Shown piece by piece: positions 7,700 to 16,553 of a stretch of DNA of 64,000 nucleotides. The notes beneath the pieces are model-generated. The model searched no databases, had not been told where the DNA came from, and saw only the letters and a program-made list of their open reading frames with translations. Each line of letters begins with the position of its first letter. The first letter of the stretch is position 1. The stretch comes from Mucilaginibacter_A sp041088075 (GTDB taxonomy: Bacteria > Bacteroidota > Bacteroidia > Sphingobacteriales > Sphingobacteriaceae): the NCBI RefSeq assembly GCF_041088075.1, contig NZ_JBGCVY010000059.1:1-64000 (forward strand), read 5' to 3'. The translations under genes were made by a program, and so were the position numbers.

Positions 7700-10207
7700 C
7701 TACCATTCCTTCGCCCTAACCTGGTCGCGCAGCGGTTCAAACACCACCGAAGGGTCTTTTTCTTCCGGTGCGTTTACAAAGTGCGCAAATTTTTTGCGCA
7801 GTTGCGGGTCGTTCACCACTTCGCTCCACTCGCAATGGTAAGTGCTCATCAGGTGTTGGATTTCTTCTTCCAATTGTTGCGCAATCCCCAAACTATCGTT
7901 GATGATCACGTTTTTGAGATAGCTCATGCCGCCATCCATTTTGTTGAGCCAGGTTGCCGTGCGCGTCAACGGGTCGGCCGTTTTGATGTAAAACATTAGG
8001 AAGCGGTCTAAATATTTGATGCAGGTTTCGCTGTCAATATCGCTGGCCAGCAACTGCGCGTGCTGTGGTTTTGAGCCGCCGTTGCCGCACACATACAAGT
8101 TCCAGCCTTTTTCGGTCGCAATAATGCCGAAATCTTTGGCCTGCGCTTCGGCACATTCCCGAACGCAGCCGCTCACGCCACTTTTTAGTTTATGCGGAGA
8201 ACGGATCCCTTTGTACCGGTTTTCAATTTGGATGGCAAAAGAAACGCTGTCGTGCAAGCCAAAACGGCACCAAGTGCTGCCCACACAGCTTTTTACCGTG
8301 CGCAAAGATTTGCCGTAAGCATGGCCGCTTTCCATGCCGGCATCCATCAGTTCTTTCCAAATGTCGGGCAGGTCGTTCAAGTGCGCACCGAATAGATCAA
8401 TCCGCTGGCCGCCGGTTATTTTGGTGTACAAATTGTATTTTTTGGCAACCTGGCCAATCACGATCAAAGCATCCGGGGAAATCTCGCCGCCTGCAATCCG
8501 CGGGACAACAGAATAAGTGCCGCCTTTTTGTATGTTGGCCAAAAAGCGGTCGTTGCTGTCCTGGATCGTATCTTGTTTGATGATCAGATCGTTCCAAACA
8601 CCCGACAAAATACTGGCGACGGCTGGTTTGCAAACTTCGCAGCCATCGCCGCGGCCTAAAAGGTCGAGTGCGTGGTCGTAAGTTTTGATTTTGTGCAGTT
8701 TGATAAGGTCCAACAGTTCCTGGCGGGAATAATCAAAATGCTCGCAAATCACGTTTTTGATATAAACGCCATTTTCTTTCATCGTGCCCACCACCAAATC
8801 TTTGATCAGCGGAACGCAGCCGCCGCAACCTGTCCCGGCTTTGGTGCATTTTTTAATGCCATCCACTGAGGTTACGCCCTCCAAGTTTACGGCATCACAA
8901 ATGGCACTTTTTAAAACGGCTTCGCAGGAACAAATCAAAGCCGTATCCGGGAGCGACATTACGCCTGCGCCTTCACTGGCTTCTCCGCCGCGCGAACCAA
9001 GAATCAAATCTTCCGGGTTTGGCGGCAAAACCAGTTTGTTGTTCACCGTTTGCAGCAGCATATTGTACGCTTCGGCATCGCCGATTAAAATGCCGCCCAG
9101 CAAATATTTTCCATCATTGCTGATGTTGATACGTTTGTAAACGCCTTTGTGCGTGTCCTCAAAAATGATTGTGCGGCAATCCGGTTCGGTAATAAAATTA
9201 TCGCCAAAACTGGCCACGTCCACACCAATCAGTTTCAGTTTGGTGCTCATGTCAAACCCGTAAAAAGCTTTTTCGCCGGCCAAAATCTGGTTCACGGCAA
9301 CTTCCGCCATTTCGTAGCCCGGTGCCACCAAACCATAAATCATGTTTTCGTACAGCGCGCACTCGCCAATGGCATACACAAACTCGTTGCTGGTCTGCAT
9401 CTTTTCGTTCACTACAATCCCGCCGCGAGTCCCAGTTTGCAGTCCGGCCAGTTTTGCCAGTTCGTCGCGCGGGCGTATCCCTGCCGAAATCACCAGCATA
9501 TCAATTTTCAGCTCGGTTTCATCATTAAACTTTAAAGATTCAATTTTATGGTCGCCCGCTATTTCTGCCGTATTTTTATTGAGATGAATGTTCAAGCCCA
9601 GTTCTTTTAGTTTGGTTTGAAGCAGGTTGCTTCCCGCCGAATCAATTTGCCGCGGCATTAAACGCGGCGCAAATTCTACCACATGTGTTTCTTGGATGCC
9701 GAGATCTAACAGGGCTTTAGCGGCTTCCAACCCTAATAAGCCGCCGCCCATGACTGCGCCGTTTTTTGATTTGGCCGCGTGTGCTTTCATCATTTCCAAA
9801 TCTTCGATGGTGCGGTAAACAAACACGCCTTCTTTTTCTATACCCGGGATATTCGGCACAAAAGCACCGGAACCGGTGGCCAAAACCAAATAATCATAAT
9901 TTAAGCTGGTGCCCTTGCGCGAATGCACTTTCTTTTCGGCCAGGTTTATTTCCTGTACCGGATCGCTTAAATAAAGCGTGATGCCGTTTTCTTCGTACCA
10001 GTTTTCGGCAGAAAGCGAAAGGTCATCGGCCGTTTTGCCGTTAAAGTATTCGCTTAAATGAACACGGTCGTAAGCGCGGCGCGGTTCTTCCCCAAAAACA
10101 ATTAAATTAAAATTACTGGATTTTTTGACCAGTTTTTCACAGAACTTATAGCCGATCATGCCGTTTCCGATGACAATAATTGTTTGCTGACCTGTTCCGG
10201 TTTTCAT
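7700..10207 (-). CDS. nirB: Nitrite reductase large subunit NirB (NADH, siroheme)
   Basis: An 835-residue cytoplasmic enzyme converting nitrite to ammonium. In order: an FAD/NAD(P) pyridine-nucleotide reductase region (about 1-320; IIVIGNGMIG and VMGGGLLGLEAA), a BFD-like 2Fe-2S domain (about 420-475; CSCEAVLKSAICDAV with CTKAGTGCGGCVP), a ferredoxin-like half domain, and the siroheme/4Fe-4S domain with KSCVGSTWCRFG (near 640) and SGCVRECAEAQ (near 680), which supply the four cluster cysteines. Length is normal for the family. The last residues run into a repeat array before nirD. Its own upstream region has an FNR-like palindrome about 87 bp from the start codon. Confidence 0.97.
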   Translation of the reverse strand: MKTGTGQQTIIVIGNGMIGYKFCEKLVKKSSNFNLIVFGEEPRRAYDRVHLSEYFNGKTADDLSLSAENWYEENGITLYLSDPVQEINLAEKKVHSRKGTSLNYDYLVLATGSGAFVPNIPGIEKEGVFVYRTIEDLEMMKAHAAKSKNGAVMGGGLLGLEAAKALLDLGIQETHVVEFAPRLMPRQIDSAGSNLLQTKLKELGLNIHLNKNTAEIAGDHKIESLKFNDETELKIDMLVISAGIRPRDELAKLAGLQTGTRGGIVVNEKMQTSNEFVYAIGECALYENMIYGLVAPGYEMAEVAVNQILAGEKAFYGFDMSTKLKLIGVDVASFGDNFITEPDCRTIIFEDTHKGVYKRINISNDGKYLLGGILIGDAEAYNMLLQTVNNKLVLPPNPEDLILGSRGGEASEGAGVMSLPDTALICSCEAVLKSAICDAVNLEGVTSVDGIKKCTKAGTGCGGCVPLIKDLVVGTMKENGVYIKNVICEHFDYSRQELLDLIKLHKIKTYDHALDLLGRGDGCEVCKPAVASILSGVWNDLIIKQDTIQDSNDRFLANIQKGGTYSVVPRIAGGEISPDALIVIGQVAKKYNLYTKITGGQRIDLFGAHLNDLPDIWKELMDAGMESGHAYGKSLRTVKSCVGSTWCRFGLHDSVSFAIQIENRYKGIRSPHKLKSGVSGCVRECAEAQAKDFGIIATEKGWNLYVCGNGGSKPQHAQLLASDIDSETCIKYLDRFLMFYIKTADPLTRTATWLNKMDGGMSYLKNVIINDSLGIAQQLEEEIQHLMSTYHCEWSEVVNDPQLRKKFAHFVNAPEEKDPSVVFEPLRDQVRAKEW

Positions 10208-10293
10208 AATTGTTGAATTTTGATAAAAAATTTGAGAGAAACTGTTGTTTCTTTTTTAAAACCGCTTTGTGCGATATACAATGATAGGTATTT

Positions 10294-10307
10294 ATGATAA
10301 AAATCAT
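10294..10307. promoter_or_regulatory. Candidate FNR-like operator upstream of nirB
   Basis: ATGAT-AAAA-ATCAT, a perfect 5-4-5 palindrome, differs from the FNR consensus TTGAT-N4-ATCAA only at the outermost pair. It lies 87-100 bp upstream of the nirB ATG, in an AT-rich gap. The FNR-like regulator at 6178-6870 is the natural candidate binder. Confidence 0.5.
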
Positions 10308-10543
10308 ACTAAATCAATTATTTTTAGTATTATTTCAATTGATTGTATAATTTAAAATCATTTTTTAAGAAAATTTTAACAAAAAGAAGAAAAAATTAAA
10401 GTTTTGCGGAGATAAAACCTAAAAAAAGAACAATCGAAAGTTGGTTTTTTACCTGAAATAGATTTTATAGTGAGTTTTTTGATTTAGAACCAGTAAAACC
10501 TGCTTGTTTTAAATTTAAACAACCAGGTTTTTGGTTTTTTGCC

Positions 10544-10573
10544 GATACTTCTTTTATCGGTATAAAATTGGTG
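10544..10573 (+). repeat. AAAAGAAGCAT motif, single full copy
   Basis: GATACTTCTTTTATCGG followed by TATAAAATTGGTG; matches both halves of the element consensus. Confidence 0.85.
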
Positions 10574-10805
10574 CGGCTAATTATGGTTTTCTCCGCCGGA
10601 CAACGCCCTTTTAAAACCAGTTGCCCTAACGTACAGGGGATATTAAGGCCATTACAAAACCGGAATATGGCCTTATCGCGGCTTTTTATTATGTTTGAAG
10701 TCAGGATCAAAAAACACCTGTAAAACAATCGGACAATAACACTGGCGCAATATAGTTTACACTGCCATCCGGACAAAGTTTGACAATTTAACAAAGAACT
10801 AAAAA

Positions 10806-12905
10806 ATGAAAAAAATCTTTACCCTTTTGCTTAGCCTTTTTGCCGCTGGCCATTTGATCGCCCAAAACAACACTTTAAGCGCCAGCATGGACAAGGTAAA
10901 ACTTGAATTTAAGCTGAATAACGGGAAACCGGAATATGCAGTTTACTACAGTGGGAAACCGATCATCAAACCTTCTGCAATGGGTTTTAAACTTGCCGGC
11001 AATGCTTCTTTTACCGATAGTTTTTCGCTTTCCTCTTCCGAAACCAAAACAGTGGACACAACCTGGAGCCCGGTTTGGGGCGAGGTAAACCGCATCCGCA
11101 ACCATTACCGGCAGCTTACTGTTCATCTCACACAAAAAAACCCTGCCCGGGCAATGGACATTGTTTTTCGTGTGTTTGCCGATGGCGTAGGTTTCAGGTA
11201 TGTTTTCCCGAAGCAGCACAATTTGCAGTATTTTGTCATTGCTGATGAGGCAACGCAGTTTGCCCTCGCTGGCAACCACAAAACTTTTTGGATCCCGGGG
11301 GATTACGACACCAACGAATATCCTTATACCACATCCAAAATCAGCGAAATAGACAACCGGCAAATGGTCAAAAATTCAACCGAAATTGCCGTTCGTGTTG
11401 CGCCGGACGCCCAAGCCGTACAAACACCGTTGATGATGAAAACGGCAGACGGCCTGTACATCAACATCCATGAAGCTGCTTTGGTGGATTTTCCTGCCAT
11501 GCAACTGCATGTGGACAACAATTCTTACAAGCTCACCGCCAGTTTGGTGCCAAATGCAGTCGGAACTAAAGCTTTCGTCCATGCACCGTTTAATACGCCG
11601 TGGCGAACGATTGTGGTAAGCGACAAGGCCACCGATATTTTGGCCTCCAAATTGATTTTGAATTTGAACGACCCTTCCAAAATCGAAAATACTTCCTGGA
11701 TAAAGCCCATGAAATTTGTAGGCGTTTGGTGGGAAATGCAAATCGGCAAAGGCACCTGGAACTATACCGATTACCCGGATTCTTTGTCGGCCGACGGGAA
11801 ATTGATACCGAACGGCAAGCACAGCGCCAACACGGCAAACGTAAAACATTACATAGATTTTGCTGCTAAAAACAGTATCCCGGGTGTTTTGGTGGAAGGC
11901 TGGAACATTGGCTGGGAAGACTGGTTTGGGTTTTGGAAGGAAAACGTGTTCAGCTTTGTAACGCCTTATCCTGATTTTGATATTGAGGAAATCACACGGT
12001 ACGCGGCATCAAAAGGCGTAAAAATGATCATGCACAACGAAACATCCGGCTCGGCAACCGATTATGAACGGCAGTTGGACACGGCCTATAAATACATGAA
12101 CAAGTACGGCTATACTTCGGTTAAAACCGGTTATGTGGGCAAGATCATCCCACGCGGCGAGTACCACGACGGGCAATGGATGGTGGACCATTATTTGCGC
12201 GTTGCCCAAAAAGCTGCCGAACACCACGTAATGCTGGACGCGCACGAACCTGTACGCCCAACGGGGCTTCAAAGGACTTACCCAAACTGGATGGCCAGCG
12301 AAGCGGGCAGGGGAAACGAGTACAATGCTTTTACGATAGGCAGCCCTCCTGAGCATGAAACCATTATGCCGTTCACCCGGTTGATGGGCGGTCCGATGGA
12401 TTATACGCCGGGTATATTTAAATTGAAAGGCTATTCTTCAGCAGACCCTCAAAGGCAGGTACATACCACGCTGGCCAAGCAACTGGCTTTGTATGTTACG
12501 ATGTATAGCCCTTTGCAAATGGCTGCCGACCTGCCCGAAAACTACAATGCCCATCCCGACGCTTTTCAGTTTATCAAAGATGTGGCCACCGATTGGGACG
12601 ATACAAAAATACTGGAGGCCGAACCTGGTGATTACATCACCATTGCCCGCAAAGAAAAAAACAGCAACAACTGGTTTATCGGTGCCATTACGGATGAAAA
12701 CAGTCGGAACAGTACAATTTCATTAAACTTTTTGGATAAAGGCAAAAAGTATGTAGCAACTGTTTATGCCGATGGTGCCACGGCCGACTGGAAATCAAAC
12801 CCCGAATCGTACCAAATCAAAAAGATGACGGTTACCTCAGCAACAAAACTAAACCTGAAACTGGCAAAAGGCGGCGGCGCGGCAATCAGCATAAAACCTT
12901 TGTAA
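10806..12905 (+). CDS. Glycoside hydrolase family 97 (SusB-like alpha-glucosidase)
   Basis: A 699-residue exported protein with a signal peptide ending near LIAQ. The N-terminal beta-sandwich, the TIM barrel from about residue 290 and the C-terminal domain follow the GH97 pattern, and the length matches SusB. Three glutamates lie in the segments MIMHNETSG, MLDAHEPVRPTG and RGNEYNA, which correspond to the glutamate set of inverting GH97 alpha-glucosidases; I do not see the aspartate arrangement of the retaining alpha-galactosidase branch, though an alignment is needed. It likely removes glucose from alpha-gluco-oligosaccharides in the periplasm. The next gene is a probable alpha-1,3-glucanase, which supports an alpha-glucan role. 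A motif copy at 11001 encodes NASFTD. Confidence 0.92.
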   Translation: MKKIFTLLLSLFAAGHLIAQNNTLSASMDKVKLEFKLNNGKPEYAVYYSGKPIIKPSAMGFKLAGNASFTDSFSLSSSETKTVDTTWSPVWGEVNRIRNHYRQLTVHLTQKNPARAMDIVFRVFADGVGFRYVFPKQHNLQYFVIADEATQFALAGNHKTFWIPGDYDTNEYPYTTSKISEIDNRQMVKNSTEIAVRVAPDAQAVQTPLMMKTADGLYINIHEAALVDFPAMQLHVDNNSYKLTASLVPNAVGTKAFVHAPFNTPWRTIVVSDKATDILASKLILNLNDPSKIENTSWIKPMKFVGVWWEMQIGKGTWNYTDYPDSLSADGKLIPNGKHSANTANVKHYIDFAAKNSIPGVLVEGWNIGWEDWFGFWKENVFSFVTPYPDFDIEEITRYAASKGVKMIMHNETSGSATDYERQLDTAYKYMNKYGYTSVKTGYVGKIIPRGEYHDGQWMVDHYLRVAQKAAEHHVMLDAHEPVRPTGLQRTYPNWMASEAGRGNEYNAFTIGSPPEHETIMPFTRLMGGPMDYTPGIFKLKGYSSADPQRQVHTTLAKQLALYVTMYSPLQMAADLPENYNAHPDAFQFIKDVATDWDDTKILEAEPGDYITIARKEKNSNNWFIGAITDENSRNSTISLNFLDKGKKYVATVYADGATADWKSNPESYQIKKMTVTSATKLNLKLAKGGGAAISIKPL

Positions 12906-12932
12906 CAGAACCGGCAACTATAAAAAATGCCA

Positions 12933-13029
12933 ATGCTTCTTTTACCCTATAAAAATTGGTGGCGGCATCAATCTAAATAAAACTCAAAACCAAATGTTCA
13001 CCAATTTTTAGGTGATAAAAGAAGCATTG
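12933..13029. repeat. Inverted pair of AAAAGAAGCAT motifs between GH97 and GH87 genes
   Basis: Left half ATGCTTCTTTTACCCTATAA then AAATTGGTG; right half CACCAATTTTTAGGTGATAA then AAGAAGCAT. Facing copies make a 97-bp palindromic unit with inner TAAAAATTGGTG/CACCAATTTTTA arms. Confidence 0.85.
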
Positions 13030-13077
13030 AAAATAACTACAATAAAATCCGGGCAAGTTCTCAATTACATCAAAATC

Positions 13078-14802
13078 ATGAATATCAAACATAAATGCCT
13101 TGTAACTATGCTGGTTTTTAGCACTTGTATTTGCTTCGCGAAGGAAAAATACGGCGCCACTGTTCCCTGGACTACCTTCGAAGCAGAGCAGATGAAAACA
13201 AACGGAACAGTCCTCGGCCCAAAATATGACCCTTATCAGGTTGAAACAGAATCATCCGGACAAAAATGTGTAAAACTGAATGCCAAAGGGCAATTTGTTG
13301 AGTTTACCTCTTCGGTTATGGCCAACAGCCTGGTTATCAGGTGTAATCTTCCCGATAAAAAAGAAGGGAACGGCCTGAACGCAACCTTGGGCATTTATAA
13401 AAACGGAAAACTTGCGGGCCGTTACACCGTTACATCCCGCTATTCCTGGTTGTATGGAAAATATCCTTTCACCAATAACCCTGAAGCAGGACAAGCACGG
13501 AATTTTTATAACGAGATAAGGATAACCGGCATTCAAATCAAAAAAGGCGATGTGATCAAAATACAAAAAGACGGCCGCGAACCGGGTGAAGCCCCGTACT
13601 GCATCATTGATCTGGCTGATCTTGAAAATGTTGCACCGGCACTAAAAGCACCTGCCAATTCTTTATCAATTAATGACAAAAGCTTTTTAGGAAGTGATTT
13701 TAAGGATGATTATACCGAAGCGTTCAGAAAGTGCATTGCCGAGGCTGCAAAGACTGGAAAAAGCGTATTTATTCCGGCCGGCACTTTCAAAATTACCGGT
13801 GATATTGTTGTCCCTGCAAATATTACCATTCAAGGTGCCGGCATGTGGCATACCATTTTAACCGGAGATGAAACGCTTTATACCGATGCAACCAAACGGG
13901 TACGGATAAAGGGCAACGGCAGTAATATCCATCTATCGGATTTTGCGATCATCGGTAAATTGAATTACAGAAGCGACAGTGAGGCTAATGACGGCATTGT
14001 TGGGTCTTACGGAACCAATTCTACTATTTCCCGTCTTTGGATCGAACACACAAAAGTTGGGATGTGGATCGAGAACTCCAGCAAATTGAAGATTACCGGT
14101 TGCCGGATGCGGAACACCATTGCCGACGGGATAAATTTTTGTGTGGGGATGAACCAATCAACCATAGAAAACTGCACGGCGCGAGGTACAGGCGATGATT
14201 GCTTTGCCATTTGGCCAACCGTTTATGACAAACAGCTATTTTCTCCGGGGCATAACCTAATTACACATTGCACTGCCCAACTGCCATTTCTGGCAAACGG
14301 GTCGGCCATTTACGGCGGTGATAGCAACCGGATAGAAAATTGCCTGTTTACCGATATTTCTCCCGGTTCGGCTGTTCTCATCAGCACCACTTTTCCTACA
14401 GAAAGTAAAGATAAAAGCATCAACAATAATTTTAGCGGCACAACGGTTGTTGCAGATTGTACGATAAAAACCAGCGGCGGCTTTGACCACGAGTGGGACT
14501 GGCGCGCCGCAGTAGAAATTTGTATTGATAAAAGAAGCATTTCAGGGATCGAAATGAATAACTTAAATATCGAAAACAGCTTATCTAACGGACTGAGCGT
14601 GATTGCTAAAAATGAGGGTGAAAAAGTAGGCGTGCTTTCCAATGCCATCCTGAAAAATATAAATATTTCAACTTATGGCGTTGGCGCAAAAGACAAATAT
14701 GGTTTGTTTATTTCTAAGGATGCACATGGCAGCCTTGTTTTGATGGGTTCTCACATTCCTAATATAAAAAATGAATCCGAGGGTTTTACGATAAGGCGAT
14801 AG
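13078..14802 (+). CDS. Exported parallel beta-helix glycanase, probable GH87 alpha-1,3-glucanase (mycodextranase)
   Basis: 574 residues from the ATG at 13078, chosen because it yields a signal peptide (MNIKHKCLVTMLVFSTCICF); the frame continues upstream only through a repeat copy. Residues about 25-190 form a carbohydrate-binding-like beta-sandwich starting WTTFEAEQM, and the rest is a right-handed beta-helix with many N-x-T/I turns. Segments ADGIN and GTGDDCFAIWP give one plus two adjacent aspartates in the order described for the GH87 catalytic aspartates. Family GH87 hydrolyses alpha-1,3 (or mixed alpha-1,3/1,4) glucans. A general pectate-lyase-like or GH55-type assignment remains possible. 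It follows the GH97 gene on the same strand. A motif copy at 14527-14540 encodes DKRSI. Confidence 0.68.
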   Translation: MNIKHKCLVTMLVFSTCICFAKEKYGATVPWTTFEAEQMKTNGTVLGPKYDPYQVETESSGQKCVKLNAKGQFVEFTSSVMANSLVIRCNLPDKKEGNGLNATLGIYKNGKLAGRYTVTSRYSWLYGKYPFTNNPEAGQARNFYNEIRITGIQIKKGDVIKIQKDGREPGEAPYCIIDLADLENVAPALKAPANSLSINDKSFLGSDFKDDYTEAFRKCIAEAAKTGKSVFIPAGTFKITGDIVVPANITIQGAGMWHTILTGDETLYTDATKRVRIKGNGSNIHLSDFAIIGKLNYRSDSEANDGIVGSYGTNSTISRLWIEHTKVGMWIENSSKLKITGCRMRNTIADGINFCVGMNQSTIENCTARGTGDDCFAIWPTVYDKQLFSPGHNLITHCTAQLPFLANGSAIYGGDSNRIENCLFTDISPGSAVLISTTFPTESKDKSINNNFSGTTVVADCTIKTSGGFDHEWDWRAAVEICIDKRSISGIEMNNLNIENSLSNGLSVIAKNEGEKVGVLSNAILKNINISTYGVGAKDKYGLFISKDAHGSLVLMGSHIPNIKNESEGFTIRR

Positions 14803-14941
14803 GTATATATTTTAACCTCCATCCGCTTGAAGAACACTTGCAGGATAACACCTTGAATACTCCGAAGCGGCAGGTAGCCGCCCAGGCGCGGAAAGGCCGG
14901 ACAAAACGCCCGGAGGGATCGGGTTTGTCTTGATTTCGTTG

Positions 14942-15064
14942 GTTCTTTTTGTTCAAGCAAAAAGAACATAATACAAACAAACACAGGTTTGCTAAAATAA
15001 TAACCACGATCATTAACGGGTCTTCGCCCTGTCTTTACGTTCTTTTGTCTTGACACAAAAGAAC
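14942..15064. repeat. Two related perfect hairpins (GTTCTTTTkG family)
   Basis: GTTCTTTTTG-TTCAAG-CAAAAAGAAC at 14942-14967 and GTTCTTTTGT-CTTGAC-ACAAAAGAAC at 15039-15064 each have 10-bp perfect arms and a 6-nt loop; the loops are related. They resemble dispersed intergenic palindromes common in this order of bacteria. Confidence 0.8.
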
Positions 15065-15182
15065 CAAAAAGTCAAGAATGCCGGATCACCTCCGGGCGGC
15101 ATTCCTCCCCACGCTCCTGGGCGCATACCTTGCAAACGGCCCTGCAAGTTCTAAAAAAACAAGAAGCTGCTTTTTCATTCAC

Positions 15183-15209
15183 CTAATTTATGCCGATAAA
15201 AGAAGCATC
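15183..15209 (-). repeat. AAAAGAAGCAT motif, single copy
   Basis: CTAATTTATGCCGATAAAAG then AAGCATC, upstream of the epimerase gene. Confidence 0.85.
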
Positions 15210-15281
15210 AGATAAAGTACCGATAACAAATATTTGAACCAATTATTCTAAAAAAGATGATCAAAACAACTACATTTCACC

Positions 15282-16379
15282 ATGAAATTCACCGCTTTTG
15301 AAATCTATAAATATGCCATCCCGATGGTGCCTTTTACCATTGCAACCGGCACCATGGATTTTGCCCAGAATATCTTTGTCCGTGCGCACACCGATTCCGG
15401 TTTAACTGGTGTTGGTGAATGTTCTGCTTTCCCGATGATCGTTGGCGAAACACAAAACACATGTTATGAATTGGCCAAAGATTTTGCCAAACTATGGAAA
15501 AATAAAGATGCTTTAGACTTGGATGCAAGATTGGCAGAATTGGATTTATTTATCGCCAGAAATTACACCATAAAAAGTGCCTTCGATATGCTGTTGTACG
15601 ATCTGGCGGCCAAGCAAGCCAACCAGCCTTTGTACCAATTTTTGGGCGGGGAAAAGCGAAAGATCGAAACCGATATTACCATCGGGATTGCAACGCCGGA
15701 AGCAATGGCGCAAACGGCCATCCAATTTAAGGCACAAGGCTACAACATGATCAAAGTAAAATTGGGCAAAAACCCGGTTGAAGATGTGGAGCGGATCAAA
15801 CAAATCAGGAATGCCATCGGCCCAGAAATTAAGTTGCGGTTGGATGCAAACCAGGGCTGGACTTATGACGATGCTGTTTTTACCTTGCAAAATTTAGCGC
15901 CCTACAACATCCAATTTTGCGAGCAGCCGATGCGCACTTATAATGATAGTTTGTTGCCTAAACTTTGTCAGCTTTCACCCATTGCAATTATGGCCGATGA
16001 AAGTGTTTACACACACCACGATGCCGAACGCATTATCCAAAACAAAGCCGCAAGTTATATTAACATCAAACTTGCAAAAAGCGGTGGCATCAGCGAAGCT
16101 ATCAAAATCAACCAAATTGCCGAACAAAACGGCATACATTGTATGCAGGGCGGCATGTTGGAAAGCCGGTTGGCCTTAACCGCAAACGTCCATTTCGCCA
16201 TGGCTTTTAAAAATATTGTTTTCTTTGATTTGGACACTTGTTTGTTGGGCCACAAAATTGATCCGGTTATTGGTGGTTGCAAATACAATATTGCACAATT
16301 AGAAATCCAAGATACGCCAGGGATTGGGGCGGATGTGGATCAAAGTTACTTGGATGGTTTGGAACATATTGTGATTTAA
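15282..16379 (+). CDS. Enolase-superfamily enzyme, probable L-Ala-D/L-amino-acid dipeptide epimerase
   Basis: A 365-residue cytoplasmic (alpha/beta)7-beta barrel enzyme of the mandelate racemase/muconate lactonizing group. The second-helix lysine motif KVKLG, metal ligands in LDANQGW, CEQP and ADES, and the second catalytic lysine in KLAKSGG are all visible and in order. The dipeptide-epimerase subgroup (YkfB/YcjG-like) is the best match and would fit recycling of peptidoglycan peptides; an o-succinylbenzoate synthase or cycloisomerase-type activity cannot be excluded from sequence alone. Flanked on both sides by repeat elements, so likely transcribed on its own. Confidence 0.83.
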   Translation: MKFTAFEIYKYAIPMVPFTIATGTMDFAQNIFVRAHTDSGLTGVGECSAFPMIVGETQNTCYELAKDFAKLWKNKDALDLDARLAELDLFIARNYTIKSAFDMLLYDLAAKQANQPLYQFLGGEKRKIETDITIGIATPEAMAQTAIQFKAQGYNMIKVKLGKNPVEDVERIKQIRNAIGPEIKLRLDANQGWTYDDAVFTLQNLAPYNIQFCEQPMRTYNDSLLPKLCQLSPIAIMADESVYTHHDAERIIQNKAASYINIKLAKSGGISEAIKINQIAEQNGIHCMQGGMLESRLALTANVHFAMAFKNIVFFDLDTCLLGHKIDPVIGGCKYNIAQLEIQDTPGIGADVDQSYLDGLEHIVI

Positions 16380-16393
16380 TTGATGTTTGTTTT

Positions 16394-16528
16394 GATGCTT
16401 CTTTTATCCCTATAAAATTGGTGAAGTTTCATTGCCGCGGCCTTGAGGCCGCGGATAACAATTATAAATTTAACATAAAAAATTAAAAAATAAGGTTCAC
16501 TAATTTTTAGTGCATAAAAGAAGCATCA
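16394..16528. repeat. Inverted pair of AAAAGAAGCAT motifs enclosing a CCGCGG hairpin
   Basis: GATGCTTCTTTTATCCCTAT then AAAATTGGTGAAG at the left, CACTAATTTTTAGTGCATAA then AAGAAGCATC at the right. Between them lies a perfect 9-bp-arm hairpin, CCGCGGCCT-TG-AGGCCGCGG (16435-16454). Convergent gene ends (epimerase and AKR) flank it, so it may end transcription from both sides. Confidence 0.88.
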
Positions 16529-16553
16529 AACTTATCTTTCAAAAAATAGACAT

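Larger units (their letters stand above)
10208..10805. other. Intergenic region nirB / GH97
   Basis: A 598-bp divergent gap. It holds the FNR-like palindrome (10294-10307), a very AT-rich stretch to about 10440, and one full-length AAAAGAAGCAT-motif copy (10544-10573, GATACTTCTTTTATCGGTAT then AAAATTGGTG). An open frame on the minus strand at 10465-10794 has no recognisable features and contains the repeat; I do not call it. Confidence 0.6.
14803..15281. other. Intergenic region GH87 / epimerase with two related hairpins
   Basis: A 479-bp gap. It holds two GTTCTTTT-type perfect hairpins (see 14942-15064), GC-rich boilerplate around 14860-14930 and 15080-15150, and a single AAAAGAAGCAT motif copy at 15183-15209. 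No supported gene; the minus-strand frames here have no recognisable content. Confidence 0.6.

Noticed and set aside
10465..10794. 109-codon minus-strand frame upstream of GH97
   Set aside because: Contains a motif copy, no recognisable features, poor start context.
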